Under the pieces are notes generated by a model. The model worked only from the letters and a program-made list of their open reading frames with translations. It was not told where the DNA came from and made no database searches. Of a stretch of DNA of 64,000 bases, positions 56,223-64,000 are shown piece by piece (position 1 is the stretch's first letter; each line of letters starts with the position of its first letter). Origin of the DNA: Streptomyces sp. NBC_01231 (lineage in GTDB: Bacteria; Actinomycetota; Actinomycetes; Streptomycetales; Streptomycetaceae). A program made the position numbers and the translations under genes. The stretch spans positions 8,618,001-8,682,000 of the forward strand of contig CP108521.1 of assembly GCA_035999765.1 (NCBI GenBank), given 5' to 3'.

Positions 56223-57364
56223 CCGAAACTCTCGGAAACGCACGGAACGGGGCGGGCAAGGCGGCCGGCAAGGCGACGAACAACCCGCTCTCCGGCCTCG
56301 CCCAGAGTGAGGCCGCCGACCGGCTCAAGGCGGAGGTGCAGGAGTACCTCGCGGCCCAGGCCCAGCGCGCGCTGGTCGGCGCCGGCCGCAAACTCGGCGA
56401 GACCACGGGCAAGTTGAACGACATAGCCGAGGGCAACAGCCCCGGGTTCGCCAAGCTCGCCCTCGACGGCGGCCGCAAACTCGCCGAGGGCAAGGGGCCC
56501 GTGCGGAGCGCGCTGGAAGTCGGCGCCTCCCGCGCCAAGGACAGCGTGAAGGGCGCGTTCAAGAACCTCGGCGGCGGTGGCAAGGGCAAGAAGAAAGGGG
56601 CGGGCGGGAAGCCCACCGTGATCATCGAGTACGTCGACGTGGGTGTGCCGCTGCGCACGGCGTACGACCAGTGGACCCAGTACCAGGACTTCAGCACCTT
56701 CGCCAAGGGCGTCAAGAGCGCGAGCAAAGGCGACGACACTACGTCCGACTGGCAGCTGAAGGTCTTCTGGTCCAGCCGCAGCTGGAAGGCCACGACCACC
56801 GAGCAGGTGCCGGACGACCGGATCTCGTGGACGACCGAGGGCGCCAAGGGCAACACGAAGGGCGTCGTCTCGTTCCACCGGCTCGCCGACAGCCTCACCC
56901 GCGTCCTGCTGGTCATCGAGTACTACCCCTCGGGCTTCTTCGAGAAGACCGGCAACATCTGGCGCGCCCAGGGCCGCCGGGCCCGGCTCGACCTCAAGCA
57001 CTACGTCCGCTTCATCACGCTCAAGGGCGAGGCGGAGGACGGCTGGCGCGGTGAGATCCGCGACGGCGAGGTCGTCCAGGAGCACGAGGACGCCGTGGCC
57101 GAGGAAGAGGAAGCCGCCCAGGCGGACGAGGAAACCGCGGAGGGTTCCGCCGAAGAGGACGACGAGGCGTACGAGACCGACGCCGAGGACGAAGCCGAGG
57201 ACGAGTACGCCGAGGACGAGCCCGCCGAGGCGGACGAAGCCGAGGACGCTGAGGACGAGTACGCCGAGGACGAGGACGCGGAAGACGCGGAGGAGCCCGA
57301 GGCCGAGGCCGCGGAGGACGAGCAGGAGTACGAGTACGCCGACTCCGATCGTAGGAGCCGATAA
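56219..57364 (+). CDS. gvpZ: Gas vesicle cluster protein GvpZ, SRPBCC domain with acidic tail
   Basis: 381 residues, ATG 56219 overlapping the gvpY stop. A helical N-terminus (EAADRLKAEVQEYLAAQAQ) precedes a START/SRPBCC domain (about 130-285: VIIEYVDVGVPLRTAYDQW, FSTFAKGVKS, WQLKVFWSSRSWKATTTEQV, ISWTTEGAKGNTKGVVSFHR). It ends in about 80 residues of mostly Glu, Asp and Ala with AEDEYAEDE repeats. The domain may bind a hydrophobic ligand or the hydrophobic shell protein. Next start overlaps the TAA by one base. Confidence 0.85.
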   Translation: MTETLGNARNGAGKAAGKATNNPLSGLAQSEAADRLKAEVQEYLAAQAQRALVGAGRKLGETTGKLNDIAEGNSPGFAKLALDGGRKLAEGKGPVRSALEVGASRAKDSVKGAFKNLGGGGKGKKKGAGGKPTVIIEYVDVGVPLRTAYDQWTQYQDFSTFAKGVKSASKGDDTTSDWQLKVFWSSRSWKATTTEQVPDDRISWTTEGAKGNTKGVVSFHRLADSLTRVLLVIEYYPSGFFEKTGNIWRAQGRRARLDLKHYVRFITLKGEAEDGWRGEIRDGEVVQEHEDAVAEEEEAAQADEETAEGSAEEDDEAYETDAEDEAEDEYAEDEPAEADEAEDAEDEYAEDEDAEDAEEPEAEAAEDEQEYEYADSDRRSR

Positions 57365-57699
57365 TGAGCACCCCCAGCCGCCTGCCCGAGCCCTACGGCC
57401 AGGGCGGCGGCTCCAACCTCGCCGACATCCTGGAACGGGTGCTCGACAAGGGCATCGTGATCGCCGGTGACATCCGGATCAACCTGCTCGACATCGAACT
57501 CCTCACGATCAAGCTGCGGCTGATCGTCGCCTCGGTGGACAAGGCGAAGGAGATGGGCATCGACTGGTGGGAGGACGACCCGGCGTTGTCCACCCGGGCC
57601 AGGCGTGACGAACTCACCCGGGAGAACGCCGAGTTGCGGGAACGACTCGCGCGCCTTGAGCAACTCGAGCCCACCCGGGCCGAGGAGGAGCCCTCATGA
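57364..57699 (+). CDS. gvpJ: Gas vesicle protein GvpJ (GvpA paralogue)
   Basis: 111 residues. LADILERVLDKGIVIAGDIR, then INLLDIELLTIKLRLIVASVD, aligns along the shell domain of GvpA, followed by a coiled-coil tail (ELTRENAELRERLARLEQLE). GvpJ is a minor shell or cap component. Confidence 0.92.
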   Translation: MSTPSRLPEPYGQGGGSNLADILERVLDKGIVIAGDIRINLLDIELLTIKLRLIVASVDKAKEMGIDWWEDDPALSTRARRDELTRENAELRERLARLEQLEPTRAEEEPS

Positions 57700-58484
57700 C
57701 CGGACTGCGGTATGTGTACGCCGTCTGCCACCCCTTCGACACCCCTCTGCAGGCCCAGTTGACGGGGGTGGCCGGCGATCCGCCCAGACTGCTGCGTCAC
57801 CACGATCTGATCGCCGTGCTCAGCCGTGTGCCGGAGCGGGACTTCGCCGAAGAACCGCTCCACAGGCATCTGGAGGACCTGGACTGGCTGACCGCCACCG
57901 CTCGCGCCCACCAGGGCGTCATCGACGCGCTCACCGTCGTCACCACCCCGCTGCCGTTGCGGCTCGGCACCGTCTTCCGCGACGACAGCGGGGTGCGCGT
58001 GATGATGGAGGAGCGCGAGGACGCCTTCCGACGCACTCTCGACCGGCTGCACGGCAGGGTCGAATGGGGCGTCAAGGTGTACGCCGAAACGGAAGCCGCG
58101 GGCAGCGTGGACCAGGCCGCCGACGCCGACGGAGAGGCGCCGTCGGACAAAGCCATGTCGGGCCGTGACTATCTGCGCCGGCGGCGCATGCGGGTGCGCT
58201 CGCGCGAGGACATGTGGCAGCAGGCGGAGGGATTCGCGAGCGGACTCCACGAGAAACTCTCCGGATACGCCGAGGATTCCCGACTGCACGCCCCGCAGAA
58301 CCCCGCTCTTTCCGGCGCCTCGGGACAGAACGTGCTCAACGCCGCCTATCTCGTGCCACGCTCGGATTCCGAGGAATTCGTGGAAATGGTCGACCGGACG
58401 AAGGACGAGACCCCGGGGATGCGCGTGGAGCTCACCGGCCCCTGGGCCGCCTATTCCTTCGCGGGCGAGGAGGAGATCCGGTGA
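57696..58484 (+). CDS. gvpL: Gas vesicle protein GvpL
   Basis: 262 residues, paralogue of GvpF: YVYAVCHPFDTPL, DLIAVLSRVPERDF, ARAHQGVIDALTVVTTPLPL, RLGTVFRDD, and a C-terminal VELTGPWAAYSF. Coupled at both ends by four-base overlaps. Confidence 0.93.
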   Translation: MTGLRYVYAVCHPFDTPLQAQLTGVAGDPPRLLRHHDLIAVLSRVPERDFAEEPLHRHLEDLDWLTATARAHQGVIDALTVVTTPLPLRLGTVFRDDSGVRVMMEEREDAFRRTLDRLHGRVEWGVKVYAETEAAGSVDQAADADGEAPSDKAMSGRDYLRRRRMRVRSREDMWQQAEGFASGLHEKLSGYAEDSRLHAPQNPALSGASGQNVLNAAYLVPRSDSEEFVEMVDRTKDETPGMRVELTGPWAAYSFAGEEEIR

Positions 58485-58669
58485 CGGTGATCGAGCGCCG
58501 CGAGGTCGCCCTGGTGGACCTTCTCGACCGGCTGCTGGCCGGCGGTGTCGTCATCACCGGGGACATCACCCTGCGCATCGCCGACGTCGACCTCGTCCGT
58601 ATCGACCTGAACGCGCTGATCAGTTCGGTGAACGCGCAGGTCCCGTCACCGTGGGGGGAGTCGTCGTGA
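58481..58669 (+). CDS. gvpS: Gas vesicle protein GvpS (minimal GvpA paralogue)
   Basis: 62 residues from GTG 58481. VALVDLLDRLLAGGVVITGD, then ITLRIADVDLVRIDLNALIS, is the bare shell fold. It is the third GvpA-family member of the operon. Confidence 0.9.
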   Translation: MTVIERREVALVDLLDRLLAGGVVITGDITLRIADVDLVRIDLNALISSVNAQVPSPWGESS

Positions 58670-58950
58670 CCGAGCGCCGGAACCGGCTGGACCTCGAACC
58701 CGACACCGTCGAGCGGGACCTGGTCAAACTCGTGCTGACCGTGGTGGAGCTGCTGCGTCAGCTCATGGAACGCCAAGCGCTGCGCCGCTTCGACGAGGGC
58801 GACCTCGACGAGGAGCAGGAGGAGCGCATCGGGCTCACCCTGATGCTGCTCGACGACCGTATGGCCGAACTGCGTGATCGCTACGGACTGCGGCCCGAGG
58901 ACCTCAATCTGGATCTCGGGCCGCTCGGACCGTTGCTTCCCCGGGAATGA
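58666..58950 (+). CDS. gvpK: Gas vesicle protein GvpK
   Basis: 94 residues from GTG 58666, after GGGGGGAG and overlapping gvpS (GTGA). LVKLVLTVVELLRQLMERQA, then RRFDEGDLDEEQEERIGLTL, is the conserved GvpK core; the end is DLNLDLGPLGPLLPRE. Last gene of the operon. Confidence 0.93.
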   Translation: MTERRNRLDLEPDTVERDLVKLVLTVVELLRQLMERQALRRFDEGDLDEEQEERIGLTLMLLDDRMAELRDRYGLRPEDLNLDLGPLGPLLPRE

Positions 58951-58990
58951 TTCCTCGGTCCCGTCCAAAAAATCCGACAAAAAATCCAAA

Positions 58991-59033
58991 AAATGGATCC
59001 CGGTCGTCGACTGTCGACGACCGGGATCCATTT
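58991..59033. terminator. Very strong bidirectional terminator after gvpK
   Basis: A 20-bp perfect stem with a three-base loop, starting AAATGGATCC and ending GGATCCATTT. A-rich flanks on one side and T-rich on the other serve both converging transcripts. Confidence 0.92.
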
Positions 59034-59064
59034 CATTTCCGGGATTTCCGGGATTCGGGTTAAT

Positions 59065-59235
59065 TCACCACCTGTACCAGCGACCCCTGCCTCCACCCGA
59101 GGTGGTACCCCGCATCAGGAAGCCCAGAAGCCATAGCACGAGAACAACCAGTGCAATCCACCACAGCAGTTTTACCGCGAAGCCGGCACCGAAAAGAATC
59201 AGCACCAGCAGCAGGACCAGCAGAATCGGAACCAT
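59065..59235 (-). CDS. Small hydrophobic membrane protein
   Basis: 56 residues from ATG 59235 with GGAGG eight bases upstream. MVPILLVLLLVLILFGAGFA and LLWWIALVVLVLWLLGFL form two membrane helices, followed by a Gly/Arg tail RGRWYRW. Similar tiny proteins are found in stress-regulated loci of actinobacteria. Function unknown. Confidence 0.82.
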   Translation of the reverse strand: MVPILLVLLLVLILFGAGFAVKLLWWIALVVLVLWLLGFLMRGTTSGGGRGRWYRW

Positions 59236-59277
59236 AGTGTGAACCTCCTGCAATCCTAGTTTCCCGGAAACGGGGAT

Positions 59278-60099
59278 TCAGACTTGCTTTCGGCACAGAA
59301 TCTCTCCGTGCAGCACACTGAACCATCCGTCCTCCCGCGCGCCCCATTCCCGCCAGGCCTCCGACACGGCCCGCAACCGCTCGCCGGTGGCGTGACCGCC
59401 CTCCGTGGCCCGCTCCGCGTAGTCGGAGGCCACGGTGCGCTCCGCCCACAGGCCGCTCCACCAGGACCGCTCCTCGGCGGTGGCGAACGTCCAGGTGCTG
59501 GAGGTGGCCGTGACGTCCGTCAGACCCGCCTCCAGCGCCCAGGACTTCAGCCGGCGCCCGGCGTCCGGCTCGCCGCCGTTGGCTCGGGCCACCCGGCGGT
59601 ACAGGTCGAGCCAGTCGTCCATGCCCGTGGACGCGGGATACCAGGTCATCGCCGCGTAGTCGGAGTCGCGGACCGCGATGAACCCGTTCGGCTTCGTCAC
59701 CCGCCGCATCTCGCGCAGCGCCCGCACGGGGGCACCGACGTGCTGGAGCACCTGATGGGCGTGGACCACGCAGAAGGTGTCGTCCGGGAAGTCCAGCGCG
59801 TGCACGTCCGCCACCGCGAAGGTGACGTTGGTCAGGCCGCGCTCGGCGGCCGTGGCCCGGGCCCGGTCCAGGATGCCCGGCGCGTGGTCGACGCCGGTGA
59901 CCTGCCCGTCCGGGACCAGTTCCGCCAGGTCGGCGGTGATCGTGCCCGGACCGCAGCCGATGTCCAGGATCCTCATGTGGGGCTTCAGTGAACCGAGCAG
60001 GTAGGCCGCCGAGTTGGAGGCGGTGCGCCAGGTGTGCGACCGCAGCACCGACTCGTGGTGCCCGTGTGTGTAGACGGCGGTCTCCCGTGCATCGGACAT
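59278..60099 (-). CDS. Class I SAM-dependent methyltransferase
   Basis: 273 residues from ATG 60099 after GAGGGG. MRILDIGCGPGTITADLAEL (motif I), VTGVDHAPGILDRA and VVHAHQVLQHVGAP are the UbiE/COQ5-like pattern. Tail GWFSVLHGEILCRKQ. Substrate unknown. Confidence 0.88.
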   Translation of the reverse strand: MSDARETAVYTHGHHESVLRSHTWRTASNSAAYLLGSLKPHMRILDIGCGPGTITADLAELVPDGQVTGVDHAPGILDRARATAAERGLTNVTFAVADVHALDFPDDTFCVVHAHQVLQHVGAPVRALREMRRVTKPNGFIAVRDSDYAAMTWYPASTGMDDWLDLYRRVARANGGEPDAGRRLKSWALEAGLTDVTATSSTWTFATAEERSWWSGLWAERTVASDYAERATEGGHATGERLRAVSEAWREWGAREDGWFSVLHGEILCRKQV

Positions 60100-60224
60100 G
60101 ACTGATCCCCTCTCGACGCACCGGCGCTCACCGGGCCCCACGACCCCTCCGGCGATATGCATCACCGTACGCCCGCATGTCGCATGTTGAGACCCAGCGT
60201 CTTGCGATACGGACTGACGGGTGA

Positions 60225-61754
60225 TCAGGAAGGTGACACGGGGCGGTAGACGGTGAGGGCCCGAGGCAGCTTCTCCAGCGTCACCTCGCCGTCCGCCTCG
60301 ATGACTTCGCCGTCGTAGGCCAGCAGCGTGCCCGGCTCGACGCCCGCCAGATGCAGACGGCCGACCTGGACCGCCGCGGGGGCGGGACGGGGGTACCTGC
60401 CGCTCGAACGAAGCCGGGAGTGGGGGAGGGGCAGCGGACCCGCGAGGGCGGCGGCGAGCAGCCGTGCGGCGGGCCGGCGCCCGCCGTGCACGATCCGCAC
60501 GTCGAACTGCCCGTCCGCCAGGTCGAGACGGCGGCCGGGGGTGAGGCCCATCCGGTGGTAGGTGCCGTTGCCGACGAACAGCAGCCACAGCGGCCCTGCC
60601 TCGCCCCGGAACTCGGCCTCCAGAGGATGCCGGTCGGCCCGCACCACGCGCAGCGCGGCGAGCACCCCGGCAGGCCAGCCGCCGATCCGGGACGACCAGC
60701 GCTCCCGCTCCCGCACCAGCTCGGGATACACGCCCAGGCTGAAGGTGTTGAGGAAGACGCCTTCCTGCCCGCCGCCGGTGAACCGGCCCACGTCCACCCG
60801 TACGCCCTCGCCCTCCTGGACGGCCCGGCTCAGATCGCGGACGCCCTCCACGCCGAGGTCGTAGGCGAAGTGGTTGAGCGTGCCTCCGGGCAGCACCGCG
60901 AGAGGCAGGTCGTGGCGCAGCGCGATCTCGGCGGCGGCGTTGACCGTGCCGTCGCCGCCGCACACCCCGAGCACCCGGGCGCGGGCCGCCGCCTTCTCCA
61001 GCTCGGTCCGGATGTCGGCCGGGGCGCACTCGACGACCTCCGCTCCGGGCAGGCTGTCCCGCAGCCCGCGAACCCGGTCCGCGCTGCCCGAGCCGGTGTT
61101 CGCGACCATGACCAGCCCCTCGCCGTCGGGCAGCGCGGGCACCCCGGCGCGCGGCCGGGCCGGCGGCACGACCTGGGCCCGGGTCGGCACCAGTGCCCGT
61201 ACGGCGAACGCCGCACCCACCCCCAGCACCGCGCCGGCCAGCACGTCGCTCGGGAAGTGGGCGCCGGTGTACACGCGGGACGCGGCCACCGAGAAGGCCA
61301 CCGGCGCCACCACCGCGCCCCAGGACGGCGACTCCAGGGCGACCCCGGCGGCGAACGCGGCCGCCGACGCGGAGTGGCCGGACGGGAACGACGTGGTGAT
61401 CGGCTGCCGCTTCAGCCGACGGCTCAGCGGCACCGGATCCAGCACCGGCCGCGCTCGGCGCACCGAGCGCTTGCCGAGGGTGTTGATGGTCAGGGAGGCC
61501 AGGCTCAGCGAGGCCAGGCCGCGCCCGGCCGCCCGGCGGGCCCGCGGGGTGCGGCTCGCGGCCATCGCGGCCGCCGTGGCGAACCACAGCACCCCGTGGT
61601 TCGCGCTCCGGCTCAGCCGCGGCAGGACGCGCTCGGCGCCGGGCCACCGGCGCCCGGCGGCGAACTCGAACACCCGGTAGTCGAGGACGGGCAGCCGGCC
61701 GAGCAGGTGACGGGGGCCGGGCTTCGGGACGGTGAGGTCGACATCTGGACTCAT
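60225..61754 (-). CDS. Bifunctional PAP2 phosphatase / diacylglycerol kinase-family protein
   Basis: 509 residues from ATG 61754. The N-terminal half is a membrane phosphatase: KRQPITTSFPSGHSASAAAF and SRVYTGAHFPSDVLAGAVLG give the three PAP2 signature pieces. The C-terminal half is a lipid-kinase catalytic domain: VCGGDGTVNAAAEIAL, VLPGGTLNHFAYDLGV, FVGNGTYHRMG, and LLAYDGEVIEADGEVTL. The fusion could interconvert phosphatidic acid and diacylglycerol or act on undecaprenyl and phosphatidylglycerol phosphates. The gene stands alone, divergent from the ABC-F gene. Confidence 0.9.
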   Translation of the reverse strand: MSPDVDLTVPKPGPRHLLGRLPVLDYRVFEFAAGRRWPGAERVLPRLSRSANHGVLWFATAAAMAASRTPRARRAAGRGLASLSLASLTINTLGKRSVRRARPVLDPVPLSRRLKRQPITTSFPSGHSASAAAFAAGVALESPSWGAVVAPVAFSVAASRVYTGAHFPSDVLAGAVLGVGAAFAVRALVPTRAQVVPPARPRAGVPALPDGEGLVMVANTGSGSADRVRGLRDSLPGAEVVECAPADIRTELEKAAARARVLGVCGGDGTVNAAAEIALRHDLPLAVLPGGTLNHFAYDLGVEGVRDLSRAVQEGEGVRVDVGRFTGGGQEGVFLNTFSLGVYPELVRERERWSSRIGGWPAGVLAALRVVRADRHPLEAEFRGEAGPLWLLFVGNGTYHRMGLTPGRRLDLADGQFDVRIVHGGRRPAARLLAAALAGPLPLPHSRLRSSGRYPRPAPAAVQVGRLHLAGVEPGTLLAYDGEVIEADGEVTLEKLPRALTVYRPVSPS

Positions 61755-61909
61755 GCACCTGCGGGTACCCCGGCCCGCTCGGACCCTGTACGGCCCCACC
61801 CGACCGGGCCCGGCGCGCTCCCACCCGGCCGGTGCGGACGGCCCGGTGCGCCGGGCCGGAGGGAAACCGGTTTGTCGTGGCGGCTCCCGGCACCGCAGAC
61901 TGGCTCCTC

Positions 61910-63529
61910 ATGGGACATCTGGAAGCCGCGCACCTCGAGTACTACCTCCCCGACGGGAGGGCGCTGCTCGGCGATGTGTCCTTCCGGGTGGGCGAAGGGG
62001 CCGTCGTGGCCCTCGTCGGACCCAACGGCGCCGGCAAGACCACACTGCTGCGGCTGATCTCCGGCGAGCTGAAACCGCACGGCGGGACCGTCACCGTCAC
62101 CGGCGGCCTCGGCGTGATGCGGCAGTTCGTGGGCTCCGTACGGGACGAGACGACCGTACGGGACCTGCTCGTGTCGGTGGCGCCGCCCCGCGTCCGCGAG
62201 GCCGCGCGCGCCGTCGACCAGGCCGAACACGGCATCATGACCGTCGACGACGAGGCCGCCCAGATGAGGTACGCGCAGGCCCTCTCCGACTGGGCCGAGG
62301 CGCGCGGATACGAGTCCGAGACGCTGTGGGACATGTGCACCACGGCCGCGCTCGGGATGCCGTACGACAAGGCGCAGTGGCGTCAGGTGCGCACGCTGTC
62401 CGGCGGTGAGCAGAAGCGGCTGGTGCTGGAGGCGCTGCTGCGCGGCACCGACGAGGTGCTGCTGCTCGACGAGCCCGACAACTATCTGGACGTGCCCGGC
62501 AAGCGCTGGCTGGAGGAGCGGCTGAAGGAGACCCGCAAGACGGTCCTGTTCGTCTCCCACGACCGCGAGCTCCTCGCCCGCGCCGCCGAGAAGATCGTCT
62601 CCGTCGAGCCCAGCCCCGCGGGCGCCGACGCCTGGGTGCACGGCGGCGGCTTCGCCACCTACCACGAGGCCCGCCGCGAACGTTTCGCCCGCTTCGAGGA
62701 GCTGCGCCGCCGCTGGGACGAGAAGCACGCCCAGTTGAAGAAGCTGGTGCTCAGCCTCCGCCAGGCGGCCTCCATCAGCCATGAGCTGGCCTCCCGCTAC
62801 CAGGCCGCCCAGACCCGCCTGCGCAAGTTCGAGGAGGCGGGGCCGCCGCCGGAGCCGCCGCGCGAGCAGGACATCACGATGCGCCTGAAGGGCGGCCGGA
62901 CCGGAGTGCGGGCCGTCACCTGCGAGGAACTCGAACTCACCGGCCTGATGACCCCCTTCGACCTGGAGGTCTTCTACGGAGAGCGGGTCGCCGTCCTCGG
63001 TTCCAACGGCTCCGGCAAGTCGCACTTCCTGCGGCTGCTGGCCGGCGACACCGTGGCGCACACCGGCCGGTGGAAGCTGGGCGCCCGCGTGGTGCCCGGG
63101 CACTTCGCCCAGACGCACGCGCACCCGGAGCTGGAGGGCCGTACGCTCCTCGACATCCTGTGGAAGGAGCACGCCCAGGACCGGGGCGCGGCCATGTCCC
63201 GGCTGCGCCGCTACGAGCTGACCAACCAGGCCGAGCAGGCCTTCGAGCGGCTCTCCGGAGGCCAGCAGGCCCGCTTCCAGATCCTGCTCCTCGAGCTCCA
63301 GGGCGTCACCGCCCTGCTGCTCGACGAGCCGACCGACAACCTCGACCTGGAGTCCGCCGAAGCCCTTCAGGAGGGTCTGGAGGCCTTCGACGGCACGGTC
63401 CTCGCCGTCACCCACGACCGCTGGTTCGCCCGTTCCTTCGACCGCTTCCTGGTGTTCGGCAGCGACGGCCGGGTCCGCGAGACGGCGGAGCCCGTGTGGG
63501 ACGAACGACGCGTCGAAAGGGCCCGGTAA
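61910..63529 (+). CDS. ABC-F family ATPase
   Basis: About 539 residues from ATG 61910; a GTG at 61877 is an alternative. Two ATP-binding cassettes without membrane helices. The first has VGPNGAGKTTLLRL, LSGGEQKRLVLEAL, LLLDEPDNYLD and SHDRE; the second has LGSNGSGKSHFLRLL, LSGGQQARFQIL, LLLDEPTDNLD and THDRWF. They are joined by the charged linker (about 240-310) that in this family reaches into the ribosome's peptidyl-transferase site. Roles are translation rescue or antibiotic resistance. The second Walker A has Ser-His instead of Thr-Thr. Confidence 0.92.
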   Translation: MGHLEAAHLEYYLPDGRALLGDVSFRVGEGAVVALVGPNGAGKTTLLRLISGELKPHGGTVTVTGGLGVMRQFVGSVRDETTVRDLLVSVAPPRVREAARAVDQAEHGIMTVDDEAAQMRYAQALSDWAEARGYESETLWDMCTTAALGMPYDKAQWRQVRTLSGGEQKRLVLEALLRGTDEVLLLDEPDNYLDVPGKRWLEERLKETRKTVLFVSHDRELLARAAEKIVSVEPSPAGADAWVHGGGFATYHEARRERFARFEELRRRWDEKHAQLKKLVLSLRQAASISHELASRYQAAQTRLRKFEEAGPPPEPPREQDITMRLKGGRTGVRAVTCEELELTGLMTPFDLEVFYGERVAVLGSNGSGKSHFLRLLAGDTVAHTGRWKLGARVVPGHFAQTHAHPELEGRTLLDILWKEHAQDRGAAMSRLRRYELTNQAEQAFERLSGGQQARFQILLLELQGVTALLLDEPTDNLDLESAEALQEGLEAFDGTVLAVTHDRWFARSFDRFLVFGSDGRVRETAEPVWDERRVERAR

Positions 63530-63548
63530 CCCGCAGGTCACCGGGCCC
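63519..63548. terminator. Hairpin at the end of the ABC-F gene
   Basis: GGGCCCGGT (63519-63527) pairs with ACCGGGCCC (63540-63548). The left arm includes the last codons and first base of the stop codon of the ABC-F gene. Confidence 0.65.
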
Positions 63549-63611
63549 GGCCCGACACATGGCGGGCCTGTCACGAGCACGTCGGGCTTACGTCCCGCGC
63601 GCGTCGTGGGC

Positions 63612-64000
63612 CTACTTCCAGCGCAGCAGGGCGCCCATTCCGCCCACCGGCGTCTCCGTCTCCTCGGCCGCCGGGGCCGGGGTCACCGAGAGCACGAGGG
63701 CGCCCGTCGCGACCGCCGACCGGATCAGCGCGTCGTCCGCGCGGGCCGACCAGGAGTGCTGCTCGCCGAGGATCTTCAGATCCGTCCGGCGCATCGCCAA
63801 CTGGTCCGGTTCCTCGCCGATCCACACCTCCCGGTGCGCGTCGGGGCCGTCCGGGCGCATCAGCAGCTCCTCGATTCGGTGCTCACGCGCCGCCTCGACC
63901 AGCGCGGGCACGCCCTCCACCGCTCCGGCGCGGCCGTCCTCGCCGGGTTCGCGGGAGGCCAGGAACCGCTCCAGCTCACGCTCGGCCCGCTGCCGTACGT
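63612..64000 (-). CDS. Rv2629/Vms1-like peptidyl-tRNA hydrolase or release-factor family, C-terminal part (runs off right edge)
   Basis: Open from the right edge to TAG at 63612, about 129 codons. RQRAERELERFLASRE, VPALVEAAREHRIEELLM, LKILGEQHSWSARADDALIR and SAVATGALVLSV match the eRF1-domain-3-like end of the bacterial Rv2629/BaeRF group. Relatives release peptides from stalled ribosomes. The catalytic N-terminal part is outside the window. It converges on the ABC-F gene, which also acts at the ribosome. Confidence 0.72.
   Translation of the reverse strand, partial: VRQRAERELERFLASREPGEDGRAGAVEGVPALVEAAREHRIEELLMRPDGPDAHREVWIGEEPDQLAMRRTDLKILGEQHSWSARADDALIRSAVATGALVLSVTPAPAAEETETPVGGMGALLRWK

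Noticed and set aside
57190..57300. Repeats in the gvpZ 3' end considered as CRISPR-like or tandem DNA repeats
   Set aside because: They are Glu/Asp/Ala codon runs of irregular spacing inside a coding frame; no spacers.

Overview
This is a high-GC actinobacterial window, almost certainly from a Streptomyces chromosome. Codon usage is strongly GC3-biased, GTG starts are common, and there is one rare TTA leucine codon. The gene set includes a ten-gene gas-vesicle operon in the Streptomyces order, an ethylmalonyl-CoA operon headed by crotonyl-CoA carboxylase/reductase, and secreted tripeptidyl-aminopeptidase-like and large GH2 enzymes. From memory, the order resembles the right-hand part of the S. 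coelicolor chromosome around SCO6450-SCO6512; this was not checked by alignment. I see no rRNA, tRNA, CRISPR array or intact transposase.

Left part (1-16.2 kb): a truncated, degenerate ketosynthase-like gene leaves the left edge. It is followed by a gamma-glutamyltransferase-like enzyme, an inositol-monophosphatase-family enzyme, an FAD oxidoreductase coupled to a macro-domain protein, and an atypical NarL-type response regulator. That regulator is divergent from a Tat-exported beta-galactosidase carrying a LamG-like insertion, with two perfect palindromes between them. Next come an Ada/AlkA fusion coupled to an alkylguanine-DNA methyltransferase, a NUDIX hydrolase, an ADP-ribosylglycohydrolase and a glycerate kinase.

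Central metabolism (16.2-28.7 kb): psd-pssA makes phosphatidylethanolamine. The minus-strand ccr-meaA(ecm)-mcl-maoC-acyl-CoA dehydrogenase operon encodes the ethylmalonyl-CoA pathway from crotonyl-CoA to glyoxylate plus propionyl-CoA. A TetR regulator and a duplicated 3-hydroxyacyl-CoA dehydrogenase lie just upstream, so acetoacetyl/3-hydroxybutyryl-CoA chemistry and its likely regulation sit beside the pathway. A tandem operator-like element and a TTA-containing HEAT-repeat gene follow.

Middle (28.7-48.6 kb): a secreted peptidase, a radical-SAM gene behind a LexA-type box, an SRPBCC protein, an MFS transporter fused to three carboxypeptidase-regulatory-like domains, and a PAS-GAF-SpoIIE-HATPase phosphatase. 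Then comes a same-strand run of peptide-processing genes (M55 D-aminopeptidase, M20, S9, S66 LD-carboxypeptidase, GNAT). After it lie a small VOC protein, a holin-like membrane protein, a short-chain dehydrogenase gene broken by an IS200/IS605-like miniature element plus a deletion and a frameshift, and an enolase-superfamily/F420-oxidoreductase pair.

Right part (48.7-64 kb): a type II NADH-dehydrogenase-like protein with a repetitive acidic tail, a transketolase and a LigD-type polymerase domain are coupled by 4-base overlaps. They run straight into gvpO-A-F-G-Y-Z-J-L-S-K, which ends at a very strong hairpin terminator. Then follow a tiny membrane protein, a methyltransferase, a PAP2/diacylglycerol-kinase fusion, an ABC-F ATPase and the C-terminal part of a Vms1/Rv2629-like protein that leaves the right edge. 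I do not see one self-evident new multi-gene system. The strongest leads are the peptide-processing cluster, the MFS fusion, the repeat-tailed NDH-2/gas-vesicle superoperon, the atypical response regulator with its palindromes, and the miniature IS element.
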